A stretch of 15,765 nucleotides of DNA from RGIG8748 sp045606045. GTDB lineage: Bacteria > Bacillota > Clostridia > UMGS1810. The notes beneath the pieces are model-generated. The model saw only the letters and a program-made list of their open reading frames with translations, was not told the DNA's origin and did not search any database. The stretch is taken from positions 1-15,765 of the forward strand of contig JAZURE010000029.1 of NCBI GenBank assembly GCA_045606045.1, read 5' to 3'. How positions within the stretch are numbered: the first letter of the stretch is position 1; each line of letters begins with the position of its first letter. The position numbers and the translations under genes were made by a program. Below are positions 5,828 through 11,739 of the stretch, piece by piece.

Positions 5828-8190
5828 ACTTTCAATGCCTTTTTGATGTCTGAAACTCCGGCATACTTAGTAGCCTTGCCGCCCTCCACCATAACAAGTG
5901 TGGGAGCCTGCTTAACCTCAAGTGCTACTGCAAGCTCTTTGTTTTCATCTGCAAGGAGCTTTGTATATGCTACACCGTTCTTATCCAGAAGTGTGCAAGC
6001 TATTTTGCAGTTGGGACAAGTAGCTGTAGTAAAGAGGTAGTTACCGTCTTCTACTGCGCATGTATCCTCACAGGATTCACACTTGGCATCTTCAGGTCTG
6101 CCGTCTCTTGTGAGCTTGGAGTTTTCTATATTGTATACCTTACGCTCTTTGTATTCCTGAGCCTTACCGTCATTCCAGTTCTGTACAGGACGATAGTAAC
6201 CTGTGATACGGCTGTAAACCTCGGTGGTTTCGCCGCATTCAGGACATGTAAACTGCTCACCTGGAATGTATCCGTGTTTCTTACATACAGAGTATGTGGG
6301 CGAAAGTGTATAGTAAGGCAAGCGATAGTTCTCTGCTACCTTGCGGACAAGGGATGCTGCAGCTTTCCAGTCGGGAAGCTTTTCGCCGAGGAAAGCGTGG
6401 AATACTGTACCCGATGTATAGAGTGTCTGAAGCTCGTCCTGAATATCGAGTGCGGAGAATATATCGTGTGTATAACCAACGGGAAGATGCGAGCTGTTTG
6501 TGTAGTAAGGTGTGCCGTCATCCTCACCTGCGGTAATGATTTCGGGATAGTGCTTAAGGTCGTGCTTAGCAAGACGGAAAGCAGTAGACTCTGCCGGTGT
6601 AGCTTCAAGGTTGTAGAGGTCGCCGTATTCCATCTGATAATCTGAAAGACGCTCACGCATATGATTTAATACATCCTTGGTAAACTGCTGAGTCTTGGCA
6701 TCTGTAAGGTCTGCCTTGAGCCACTTAGCATTTAAACCAACCTCGTTCATACCAACAAGACCTATTGTGGAGAAGTGGTTATCGAAGCTTCCTAAGTATC
6801 TCTTGGTGTAGGGATAAAGGCCTACATTTAAGAGCTTGCTTATAACCGTTCTCTTAACTTTTAAGGAACTGGCAGATATATCCATCATTCTGTCAAGACG
6901 ATTGTAGAAGTCCTTTTCGTCCTTGGCAAGATATGCGATTCTGGGCATGTTGATGGTAACAACACCTACAGAACCTGTGGACTCACCGCTTCCGAAGAAG
7001 CCGCCCGACTTCTTACGAAGCTCACGAAGGTCGAGACGGAGTCTGCAGCACATACTTCTTACATCGCTCGGCTCCATGTCGCTGTTGATATAGTTGGAGA
7101 AATAAGGTGTACCGTACTTGGAGGTCATCACAAAGAGAAGACGGTTATTTTCGGTATCGGACCAGTCAAAATTGCTTGTGATGGAGTATGTGGGAATAGG
7201 ATACTGGAATCCTCTTCCGTTTGCATCGCCCTCAATCATGATTTCGATAAACGCTTTGTTTACCATATCCATTTCCTTCTGGCAATCCTTGTACTTGAAA
7301 TCCATCTCCTTGCCGCCTACTATACAGTTGAGCTCGGACAAGTCGTTTGGAACTACCCAGTCAAGAGTGATGTTGGAGAACGGTGCCTGTGTACCCCAAC
7401 GGCTGGGAGTATTAACACCATAGATAAAGGATTCTATGCACTTTTTAACCTGGTCGTAGCTTAAGTTGTCTACCTTAACAAAGGGTGCGAGATAGGTGTC
7501 GAAGGACGAGAACGCCTGTGCGCCTGCCCATTCATTCTGCATTATACCGAGGAAGTTTACCATCTGGTTACAAAGTGTAGCAAGATGGCTTGCAGGTGCA
7601 GATGTAATCTTGCCGGATACACCGCCAAGACCCTCCTGAATAAGCTGTTTTAAAGACCAACCTGCACAGTAGCCTGTGAGCATGGAAAGGTCGTGAATGT
7701 GAATATCGGCATTGCGGTGTGCATTTGCGATTTCGTCATCGTAGATTTCTGAGAGCCAGTAGTTTGCTGTGATAGCACCCGAGTTACTTAAGATAAGACC
7801 GCCTACCGAATATGTAACGGTAGAGTTTTCCTTAACACGCCAGTCATTGATGTTAAGGTAGTTATCCACAATAGACTTGTAGTCTACCATGGTAGCGCCT
7901 ATATTACGAATCTTTTCTCTCTGACGGCGGTAAACGATGTATGCTTTGGCAACATCGTCGTAGCCTGCTTTGATAAGTACAGACTCAACGCTGTCCTGAA
8001 TGTGCTCCACGCTTATTTTCATGTCCTCTATAAGAGGCTCAAACTGAGCTGTAACCTTTAATGCAAGAAAATCTATGATGTCATCATTGTATTGTCTGTT
8101 ACAAGCATCGAATGCCTGTTTAATAGCTGTACTGATTTTGCTTATGTCGAAGCTTGTAAGCTTCCCGTCTCTTTTTACAACATTATACAT
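5824..8190 (-). CDS. nrdD: Anaerobic ribonucleoside-triphosphate reductase with fused C-terminal thioredoxin-like domain
   Basis: This is a class III ribonucleotide reductase, which makes deoxynucleotides without oxygen using a glycyl radical. Domains in order: an ATP-cone allosteric domain at about 1-97; the reductase barrel with the cysteine-bearing GYCAGWSL (C175) and SMCCRLRLD (C381/C382); a zinc site formed by C636, H639 or a nearby residue, C649 and C652; and the glycyl-radical motif SRITGYYRPV with Gly664. After the usual end near residue 690 there is a linker with C704, C707 and C711. It is followed by a thioredoxin/glutaredoxin-like domain (about 717-788) with TCPNC (active C725, C728) and the expected cis-proline in QAPT (763). 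The ATG has AGGAGGG. trxB overlaps the end by four bases. The activase nrdG lies upstream with its own promoter. Confidence 0.95.
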   Translation of the reverse strand: MYNVVKRDGKLTSFDISKISTAIKQAFDACNRQYNDDIIDFLALKVTAQFEPLIEDMKISVEHIQDSVESVLIKAGYDDVAKAYIVYRRQREKIRNIGATMVDYKSIVDNYLNINDWRVKENSTVTYSVGGLILSNSGAITANYWLSEIYDDEIANAHRNADIHIHDLSMLTGYCAGWSLKQLIQEGLGGVSGKITSAPASHLATLCNQMVNFLGIMQNEWAGAQAFSSFDTYLAPFVKVDNLSYDQVKKCIESFIYGVNTPSRWGTQAPFSNITLDWVVPNDLSELNCIVGGKEMDFKYKDCQKEMDMVNKAFIEIMIEGDANGRGFQYPIPTYSITSNFDWSDTENNRLLFVMTSKYGTPYFSNYINSDMEPSDVRSMCCRLRLDLRELRKKSGGFFGSGESTGSVGVVTINMPRIAYLAKDEKDFYNRLDRMMDISASSLKVKRTVISKLLNVGLYPYTKRYLGSFDNHFSTIGLVGMNEVGLNAKWLKADLTDAKTQQFTKDVLNHMRERLSDYQMEYGDLYNLEATPAESTAFRLAKHDLKHYPEIITAGEDDGTPYYTNSSHLPVGYTHDIFSALDIQDELQTLYTSGTVFHAFLGEKLPDWKAAASLVRKVAENYRLPYYTLSPTYSVCKKHGYIPGEQFTCPECGETTEVYSRITGYYRPVQNWNDGKAQEYKERKVYNIENSKLTRDGRPEDAKCESCEDTCAVEDGNYLFTTATCPNCKIACTLLDKNGVAYTKLLADENKELAVALEVKQAPTLVMVEGGKATKYAGVSDIKKALKV

Positions 8191-8226
8191 GATATCCCTC
8201 CTAAGAATTATTTTGAAAGTAATATC

Positions 8227-8255
8227 ATTGTATCATCTATTTTGCACATTGTCAA
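8227..8255 (-). promoter_or_regulatory. Consensus sigma-A promoter of nrdD-trxB
   Basis: On the minus strand TTGACA (8250-8255) and TACAAT (8227-8232) are separated by exactly 17 bases, about 40 bases before the nrdD start. This promoter lies between nrdG and nrdD, so nrdD-trxB can be transcribed separately from the activase. Confidence 0.85.
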
Positions 8256-8263
8256 TAGCAAAA

Positions 8264-8279
8264 ACACAATATATTGTGT
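8264..8279. promoter_or_regulatory. NrdR box
   Basis: ACACAATATATTGTGT is a perfect 16-bp palindrome and matches the known NrdR consensus ACACWATATATWGTGT in full. It lies eight bases upstream of the nrdD -35. NrdR is the zinc/ATP-cone repressor that shuts ribonucleotide reductase genes when deoxynucleotides are plentiful. NrdR boxes normally occur in pairs about 31-32 bases apart. At exactly 32 bases downstream (8232-8247, inside the promoter spacer) there is only a degenerate match, with about half the positions agreeing. Confidence 0.88.
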
Positions 8280-8321
8280 TTTTTGAAAAACCGATATCTA
8301 AATATGGTTTGGTCAGCTATT

Positions 8322-9008
8322 TCAGCGTATGCAGGCGGTTTTGATGTTTTTCTTAGCCGTATTTTCCATGATTTTGAGCGTTTCTTCGTCTACAGGGTGC
8401 AAATTTTCCATTAAAATATTGCCTGAATCTACAAAACTTTGAATAAAATATTTGTCTGCTCCCGCTATCCTAATAGTAAGAGCATCTATATCTTGTGGTG
8501 TGTGAAGTTCTTTGACAACTGTTGTGCGAAATTCATAGTCTACTCTGCCTTCCAAAAGAAAATCTATGCTTTCTTCTATATGTGCAAGATTCAGAGTGTC
8601 ACAGCCCGATGTGATATGGTATTTTGAAAGGCAGTTTTTTACATCCATTGCTACATAATCTATAAGACCATCTTCCACAAGTGCTTTTAATTTTTTGGGA
8701 AAACTGCCGTTTGTATCGAGCTTAATGCTGTAGCCTATATCTTTAACCTCTTTAATAAAATCTGTAAGAGCATTGTGAATCAAAGGCTCTCCGCCCGTAA
8801 TGCACACACCATCGAGTATACCTTTTCGCTTTTTGAGGTAATCTATTACATATTCCGAGGAGATACTCTCCTCCCTGCCGTCTACATCGACCAGAAAAGC
8901 ATTATGGCAGAACGGGCAGTAAAAATTACAGCCTTTTGTAAATAATGTGCATGCCACCTTGCCTGGATAATCAAGCAGAGTAAGCTTTTGCATACCGCCA
9001 AAAATCAT
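8322..9008 (-). CDS. nrdG: Anaerobic ribonucleotide reductase activating protein (radical SAM)
   Basis: This radical-SAM activase installs the glycyl radical on NrdD using a 4Fe-4S cluster and S-adenosylmethionine. The cluster motif is GCNFYCPFCHN (C27, C31, C34). TGGEPL (71-76) is the SAM-contacting motif, and the opening GGMQKLTLLDYPGKVACTLF is typical of the longer NrdG2-type activases. I choose the ATG at 9006-9008 (228 residues) because GGAGG lies seven bases before it; an in-frame extension to 9062 would run through the promoter. The gene is 131 bases upstream of nrdD. Some relatives activate other glycyl-radical enzymes, but the position next to nrdD supports this role. Confidence 0.9.
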   Translation of the reverse strand: MIFGGMQKLTLLDYPGKVACTLFTKGCNFYCPFCHNAFLVDVDGREESISSEYVIDYLKKRKGILDGVCITGGEPLIHNALTDFIKEVKDIGYSIKLDTNGSFPKKLKALVEDGLIDYVAMDVKNCLSKYHITSGCDTLNLAHIEESIDFLLEGRVDYEFRTTVVKELHTPQDIDALTIRIAGADKYFIQSFVDSGNILMENLHPVDEETLKIMENTAKKNIKTACIR

Positions 9009-9030
9009 AAAAACACCTCCATCAAATAAT

Positions 9031-9059
9031 TTGATTTTAACATAAATATATGCTATAAT
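9031..9059 (+). promoter_or_regulatory. Promoter of the acyltransferase gene
   Basis: TTGATT (9031-9036) and TATAAT (9054-9059) are separated by 17 bases, with a TG extension before the -10. It reads toward the acyltransferase gene, whose start is 48 bases further on. It occupies the same stretch as the oppositely directed nrdG promoter. Confidence 0.7.
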
Positions 9060-9062
9060 CAA
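9034..9062 (-). promoter_or_regulatory. Promoter of nrdG
   Basis: On the minus strand TTGATT (9057-9062) and TAAAAT (9034-9039) are separated by 17 bases, 25 bases before the nrdG start. Its -35 overlaps the -10 of the plus-strand promoter and its -10 overlaps the plus-strand -35, so polymerase should bind only one at a time. Confidence 0.6.
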
Positions 9063-9107
9063 GAGTAAGCAAATGCGTTAGTATAAAAAGAAAATGGTTG
9101 TGATAAA

Positions 9108-10505
9108 ATGCTTGAATTTAAAAGAATATCCGATATTTCGGATGTACACATTATAGAAAAATATGTAAAAGGCTACAGAGGGCATTTTTCCACACTTAAC
9201 CTGCCCGGGTTTATGTTGTGGCGGAATCTGTATCCGAGGGAATACTGTATATATAATGATACTCTTATACTTAGAGAATTCAATCCCGACGAGAAAAACA
9301 ATGCACATTTCTTTATGCCCATGGGAGCTGATATCGCAGGAGCAGTTGTGGAAATAGAGAATTATTGCAAGAAAAACTGTGAGAGTCTTGTTTTTGCAAA
9401 TCTTACGGAAGATGAAGCCAAAGAGCTTTCTAAAAGATACTTTATGACCGATATATACTATGACAGAAGTTGGAGTGACTACATCTACCTTGCCAAAGAC
9501 ATGAGAGAATTTGCAGGCAAGAAATTCTCCGGTCAGCGAAACCATATAAATAAGTTCAAAAAAAACTACGGCGAGCCTGTATATAATGAAATAACAAGTG
9601 AAAACAAGAATCGGGTAATGGATTTTCTTGAGCGTTTCGGGCGCGAGCGAGATTTCTCCTCTCCTACCGAGAAAGAGGAATTTATAAGAGTGCTTGAACT
9701 ACTTCAAAACATGAATGAATTTGATGTATTCGGCGGTTTCATAGAGGCACAGGGTACCATTGTGGCTATGAGCATGGGCGAGGTAAGAGACGATATGCTT
9801 CATGTTACTGTGGAAAAGGCAGACCGCAATTTCGAGGGCGCTTATCAGATAATGGTTCAGGAATTTGCAAGGCACCATACGAATGACAGCGTAGTATATA
9901 TAAATCGCGAGGATGATATGGGACTTCCAGGACTTCGCACCTCAAAACTTCAATATAAGCCTATAGAGATAAAACACAAATACTACATGTATGCCAAAAC
10001 ACTTTTTGACCGCATAAAACCCACATCCGAGATTAAGGGCGAGCGCATAAGCCTTACAGATATAGAAAAGAGCGATGCTGACGATTTCTTTAAACTAAGT
10101 TCAGATACAGAAAACAACAAATACTGGGGCTATGACTATCGCGAAGATGCGCAGTATAAGGAAAGTGCTGAGTACTTTATGGGCTTTGTAGAAAGAATGA
10201 AAGATACCAAAGAGGAGTATTCACTTGCAATAAGGTACAACGGTAAGTTTGCAGGTGAGGTTGTCTTTCATAATATGGATGTATTTGGCAGCGTGGAAAT
10301 AGGTATACGGCTTATCGGTAAATATCAGGGATTGGGCCTTGGCACAGAGGCAACCATCATCGCATCCGACTATGCTAAGAAGATAGGCGCAAAAAAAATA
10401 AGCATGAGATGCTTTAAAGAAAATACAGTCTCATGCCATATGATAGAAAAAGCGGGATTTAAGAGAACTCATACAAGCGATTCACATGTGTATTTTGAAT
10501 TGTGA
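9108..10505 (+). CDS. Fused LPG-synthase-like (DUF2156) and GNAT acyltransferase
   Basis: The protein has 465 residues and two parts. Residues 1 to about 295 resemble DUF2156, the C-terminal catalytic part of phosphatidylglycerol lysyltransferases. They include an N-terminal LPGFMLWRNLYPREYCIYNDTL-like block (around 32-53), FSGQRNHINKFKKNYG (140-155), and the substrate-region HVTVEKADRNFEGAYQIMVQEFA (232-254) followed by VYINREDDMGLPGLRTSK (263-280). Residues from about 308 to the end form a GNAT N-acetyltransferase of the RimJ-like group with the acetyl-CoA loop YQGLGLGTEA (406-415). No membrane segments are present, so this is not a full MprF lipid flippase; the aminoacyl-tRNA or acyl donor and the acceptor are unknown. 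The ribosome binding site is weak. The gene stands alone, divergent from nrdG. Confidence 0.75.
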   Translation: MLEFKRISDISDVHIIEKYVKGYRGHFSTLNLPGFMLWRNLYPREYCIYNDTLILREFNPDEKNNAHFFMPMGADIAGAVVEIENYCKKNCESLVFANLTEDEAKELSKRYFMTDIYYDRSWSDYIYLAKDMREFAGKKFSGQRNHINKFKKNYGEPVYNEITSENKNRVMDFLERFGRERDFSSPTEKEEFIRVLELLQNMNEFDVFGGFIEAQGTIVAMSMGEVRDDMLHVTVEKADRNFEGAYQIMVQEFARHHTNDSVVYINREDDMGLPGLRTSKLQYKPIEIKHKYYMYAKTLFDRIKPTSEIKGERISLTDIEKSDADDFFKLSSDTENNKYWGYDYREDAQYKESAEYFMGFVERMKDTKEEYSLAIRYNGKFAGEVVFHNMDVFGSVEIGIRLIGKYQGLGLGTEATIIASDYAKKIGAKKISMRCFKENTVSCHMIEKAGFKRTHTSDSHVYFEL

Positions 10506-10569
10506 TAATAGGCAGTTACATCTTAATACTATAATATTTAAAAAACAATATGTCTGTTTAGATTTTTAC

Positions 10570-10719
10570 CTATCCGTGTTTTTTGTCAAGATTTGTCGTA
10601 TCCTCTCCGCCAGGACCGTCTTTACGTTCGGATTTGTTCTGAGGACGGACTATGCCGGTGGAAATCCATTTGTTATCTGTTGCTGTTTTTTGAGAATCCG
10701 TTTTTTTATTGTCATTCAT
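10570..10719 (-). CDS. 49-residue hypothetical protein
   Basis: This short ORF begins with an ATG at 10717-10719 preceded by GAGGTGAT at a good distance (10726-10733). It encodes a hydrophilic, lysine-rich peptide starting MNDNKKTDSQKT, with a central NKWISTGIVRPQNKSERKDG and the PGGED that follows. The centre reads like a conserved motif, while the ends are low complexity. No signal peptide or membrane span is seen. I do not recognise a function. It converges with the acyltransferase gene, whose stop lies 67 bases away, and stands alone on its strand, with no clear terminator of its own. Confidence 0.6.
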   Translation of the reverse strand: MNDNKKTDSQKTATDNKWISTGIVRPQNKSERKDGPGGEDTTNLDKKHG

Positions 10720-10899
10720 AAATATAATCACCTCAATTATAGTTTGTGTAATAAAGTTAGAAAATATAAATTACATTACTAAAAAACCTCTGTCTCACTT
10801 TCAGCGCGTCGTAGTTCGCCCTATAAGGCATATCAACAATTTCACGTTCACAATAGATGCGATGCGTTTTAATCAAATGAAAATAATTAACATATTTCT
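10720..10899. other. Intergenic stretch with one copy of a degenerate repeat
   Basis: No gene is supported here. The stretch carries the copy of an imperfect repeat at about 10790-10835 (see the repeat entries), and otherwise AT-rich sequence between two leftward small genes. Translating the minus strand gives a short readable piece (DMPYRANYDALKVRQRFF) without a start or ribosome binding site, possibly a gene remnant. Confidence 0.4.
10790..10835. repeat. Imperfect direct repeat, copy A
   Basis: This copy contains TCTCACT, then CGTCGTAGTTCG, then GCCCTATAAGGC. It matches copy B at about 11560-11600 over roughly 45 bases with scattered mismatches and one gap. A short inverted repeat GCC-CTATAA-GGC lies at the 3' side. 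The two copies bracket the 77-residue protein/XRE gene pair. Confidence 0.5.
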
Positions 10900-11133
10900 C
10901 TATAAATCATGCCGACAACCGGCATTAATCTTGTATTTCTCAAATATACATACAATTTCTTCCATAGCTTCAAAATCAGAATAATTTTCGTTCTGTATGA
11001 CCTTTTGTATTTGGGATAACATTTGTGTAGCCGTTGTATCGGCGATTTGCGAAGCATCAATCTCAAAATCTTCTAAATTGTTATTTACAAAATCACATAT
11101 ATAGCTTTTTAATAGCTCAAGCTTTACATTCAT
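10900..11133 (-). CDS. Conserved-looking 77-residue protein of unknown function
   Basis: The protein is acidic and mostly helical, 77 residues, with a strong AAAGGAG site seven bases before the ATG. It contains CDFVNNNLEDFEIDASQIAD in the first half and YSDFEAMEEIVCIFEKYKI followed by NAGCRHDL at the end. I recall very similar small proteins from clostridial genomes, always unnamed, but cannot verify this here. No membrane span, signal or catalytic motif is visible. It is transcribed divergently from a small XRE regulator, and the shared intergenic space is filled with two palindromic operators, so the pair is probably co-controlled by that regulator. A role as partner or antagonist of the regulator is conjecture. 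Confidence 0.65.
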   Translation of the reverse strand: MNVKLELLKSYICDFVNNNLEDFEIDASQIADTTATQMLSQIQKVIQNENYSDFEAMEEIVCIFEKYKINAGCRHDL

Positions 11134-11153
11134 AAGCGGTCTCCTTTATTGTT

Positions 11154-11200
11154 ATGTTACATAATGTAACATAATTATTGTAACAAATTGTTACAATAAT
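11154..11200. promoter_or_regulatory. Pair of palindromic operators for the XRE regulator
   Basis: The first palindrome is ATGTTAC-ATAAT-GTAACAT (11154-11172). The second is ATTATTGTAAC-AAATT-GTTACAATAAT (11174-11200), with perfect 11-base arms. Both have GTTAC/GTAAC half-sites whose starts are 10 bases apart, but in opposite order. They fill the space between the two divergent genes and reach the first codons of the XRE gene. Promoter elements here are poor matches (for example TTGTTA at 11149-11154 with AATTAT at 11173-11178), so exact promoter positions are uncertain. Confidence 0.75.
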
Positions 11201-11216
11201 GTCAAGGGGTGATTTA

Positions 11217-11429
11217 GTGAAAGGATTAAAACAAATCAGAAAAGAGCGAAATTTAAATCAATTAAAAGTTGCTATGGATTTAAACATTTCCCGCGAAGCT
11301 CTGTCACATTATGAAAATGGAAAAAGAGAACCAAGTCTTGATATACTGAATAAACTGTCTGAATATTTTAATGTTTCAATAGATTACTTGATAAATGGTG
11401 AAGAATTTAAAAAAGATAAAACTTGTTAG
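11217..11429 (+). CDS. XRE-family transcriptional regulator (small HTH)
   Basis: This is a single-domain helix-turn-helix regulator. The domain spans nearly the whole protein: KQIRKERNLNQLKVAMDLNI, then SREALSHYENGKREPSLDIL with the recognition helix, then KLSEYFNVSIDYLI. I start at the GTG at 11217-11219 (71 residues), because AAGGGGTGA lies at a normal distance before it. The in-frame ATG at 11199-11201 is embedded in the operator palindrome and has no ribosome binding site. The protein lacks a peptidase or sensor domain, so it is a simple DNA-binding switch, probably repressing itself and the divergent 77-residue gene through the adjacent palindromes. Confidence 0.85.
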   Translation: MKGLKQIRKERNLNQLKVAMDLNISREALSHYENGKREPSLDILNKLSEYFNVSIDYLINGEEFKKDKTC

Positions 11430-11600
11430 GAATCGTATACTCTTCGAGTACTTCCTCACTTCGTTCGGTCGCCTACGCAGTAATCCTCTGTGGTCAAGTG
11501 CTACAAAGCAGAAAGAAAAAAATTGGTTTTTATTTTTTAGTTAGTTAGACATACTATCTCACTATCCGCACGTCGTAGTTCGACCCTATCGGTATGCTAT
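11429..11600. other. Non-coding stretch with hairpin and degenerate repeats
   Basis: Directly after the XRE stop a small hairpin can form (GGAA 11429-11432 with TTCC 11452-11455, and an inner GTA-ACTC/GAGTAC). A run containing CACTTCGTTCGG follows, of a kind common in intergenic DNA of Firmicutes. Repeat copy B then begins near 11560. No gene is supported. Confidence 0.35.
11560..11600. repeat. Imperfect direct repeat, copy B
   Basis: This copy contains TCTCACT, CACGTCGTAGTTCGACC and CTATCGG and corresponds to copy A at 10790-10835. Where copy A has GCC...GGC around the CTAT core, this copy has ACC...GGT, so the small pairing is kept although the bases differ. It runs directly into the strong hairpin at 11601-11636. 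Confidence 0.5.
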
Positions 11601-11651
11601 AAACACAAAAAGTCCCGAAAGGGACTTTTTGTGTTTGGCACGCCCGATAGG
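11585..11651. terminator. Perfect 16-bp hairpin, bidirectional terminator
   Basis: AAACACAAAAAGTCCC (11601-11616) pairs exactly with 11621-11636 around GAAA. The A and T runs inside the stem serve as U tracts in both directions, so it can end the XRE transcript from the left and the integrase transcript from the right. An outer inverted repeat CCTATCGG (11585-11592) / CCGATAGG (11644-11651) encloses it, extending the structure well beyond a usual terminator. It may mark the edge of the integrative element. Confidence 0.8.
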
Positions 11652-11699
11652 ACAAAACCTCATGCAATGCCAGTATTTATGCATCTTTTAATTTTCAAC

Positions 11700-11719
11700 T
11701 GTTGCCTAAGTGTTGCCTA
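11700..11719. repeat. Direct repeats TGTTGCCTA, candidate integrase arm-type sites
   Basis: TGTTGCCTA occurs at 11700-11708 and again at 11711-11719, a period of 11 bases, just beyond the integrase stop codon. On the integrase strand these read as GGCAACA copies. Tandem GGCAACA-like arm sites between an int gene and the attachment core are common in Firmicute prophages and ICEs. The core site should then lie between about 11640 and 11700. The matching right end is outside the window, so this is not proven. Confidence 0.5.
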
Positions 11720-11739
11720 TGAAATTATTTCAAACAACC

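Noticed and set aside
9040..9056. Possible NrdR box in the nrdG promoter
   Set aside because: ACATAAATATATGC-like sequence agrees with fewer than half of the consensus positions and is not a palindrome, unlike the box at 8264-8279.
10486..10782. Open frame on the plus strand after the acyltransferase gene
   Set aside because: It starts within the acyltransferase end, has no ribosome binding site and overlaps the better supported 49-residue gene on the other strand.
11149..11200. Exact promoters for the 77-residue gene and the XRE gene at 11217
   Set aside because: Several weak -35/-10 combinations are possible within the repetitive operators and none stands out, so no promoter feature was listed.
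11560..11600. Possible tRNA 3' part (GTAGTTCGACC resembles a T-arm)
   Set aside because: No acceptor stem, anticodon arm or CCA can be folded around it, the T stem has a mismatch, and the similar sequence at 10790-10835 also lacks a tRNA body.
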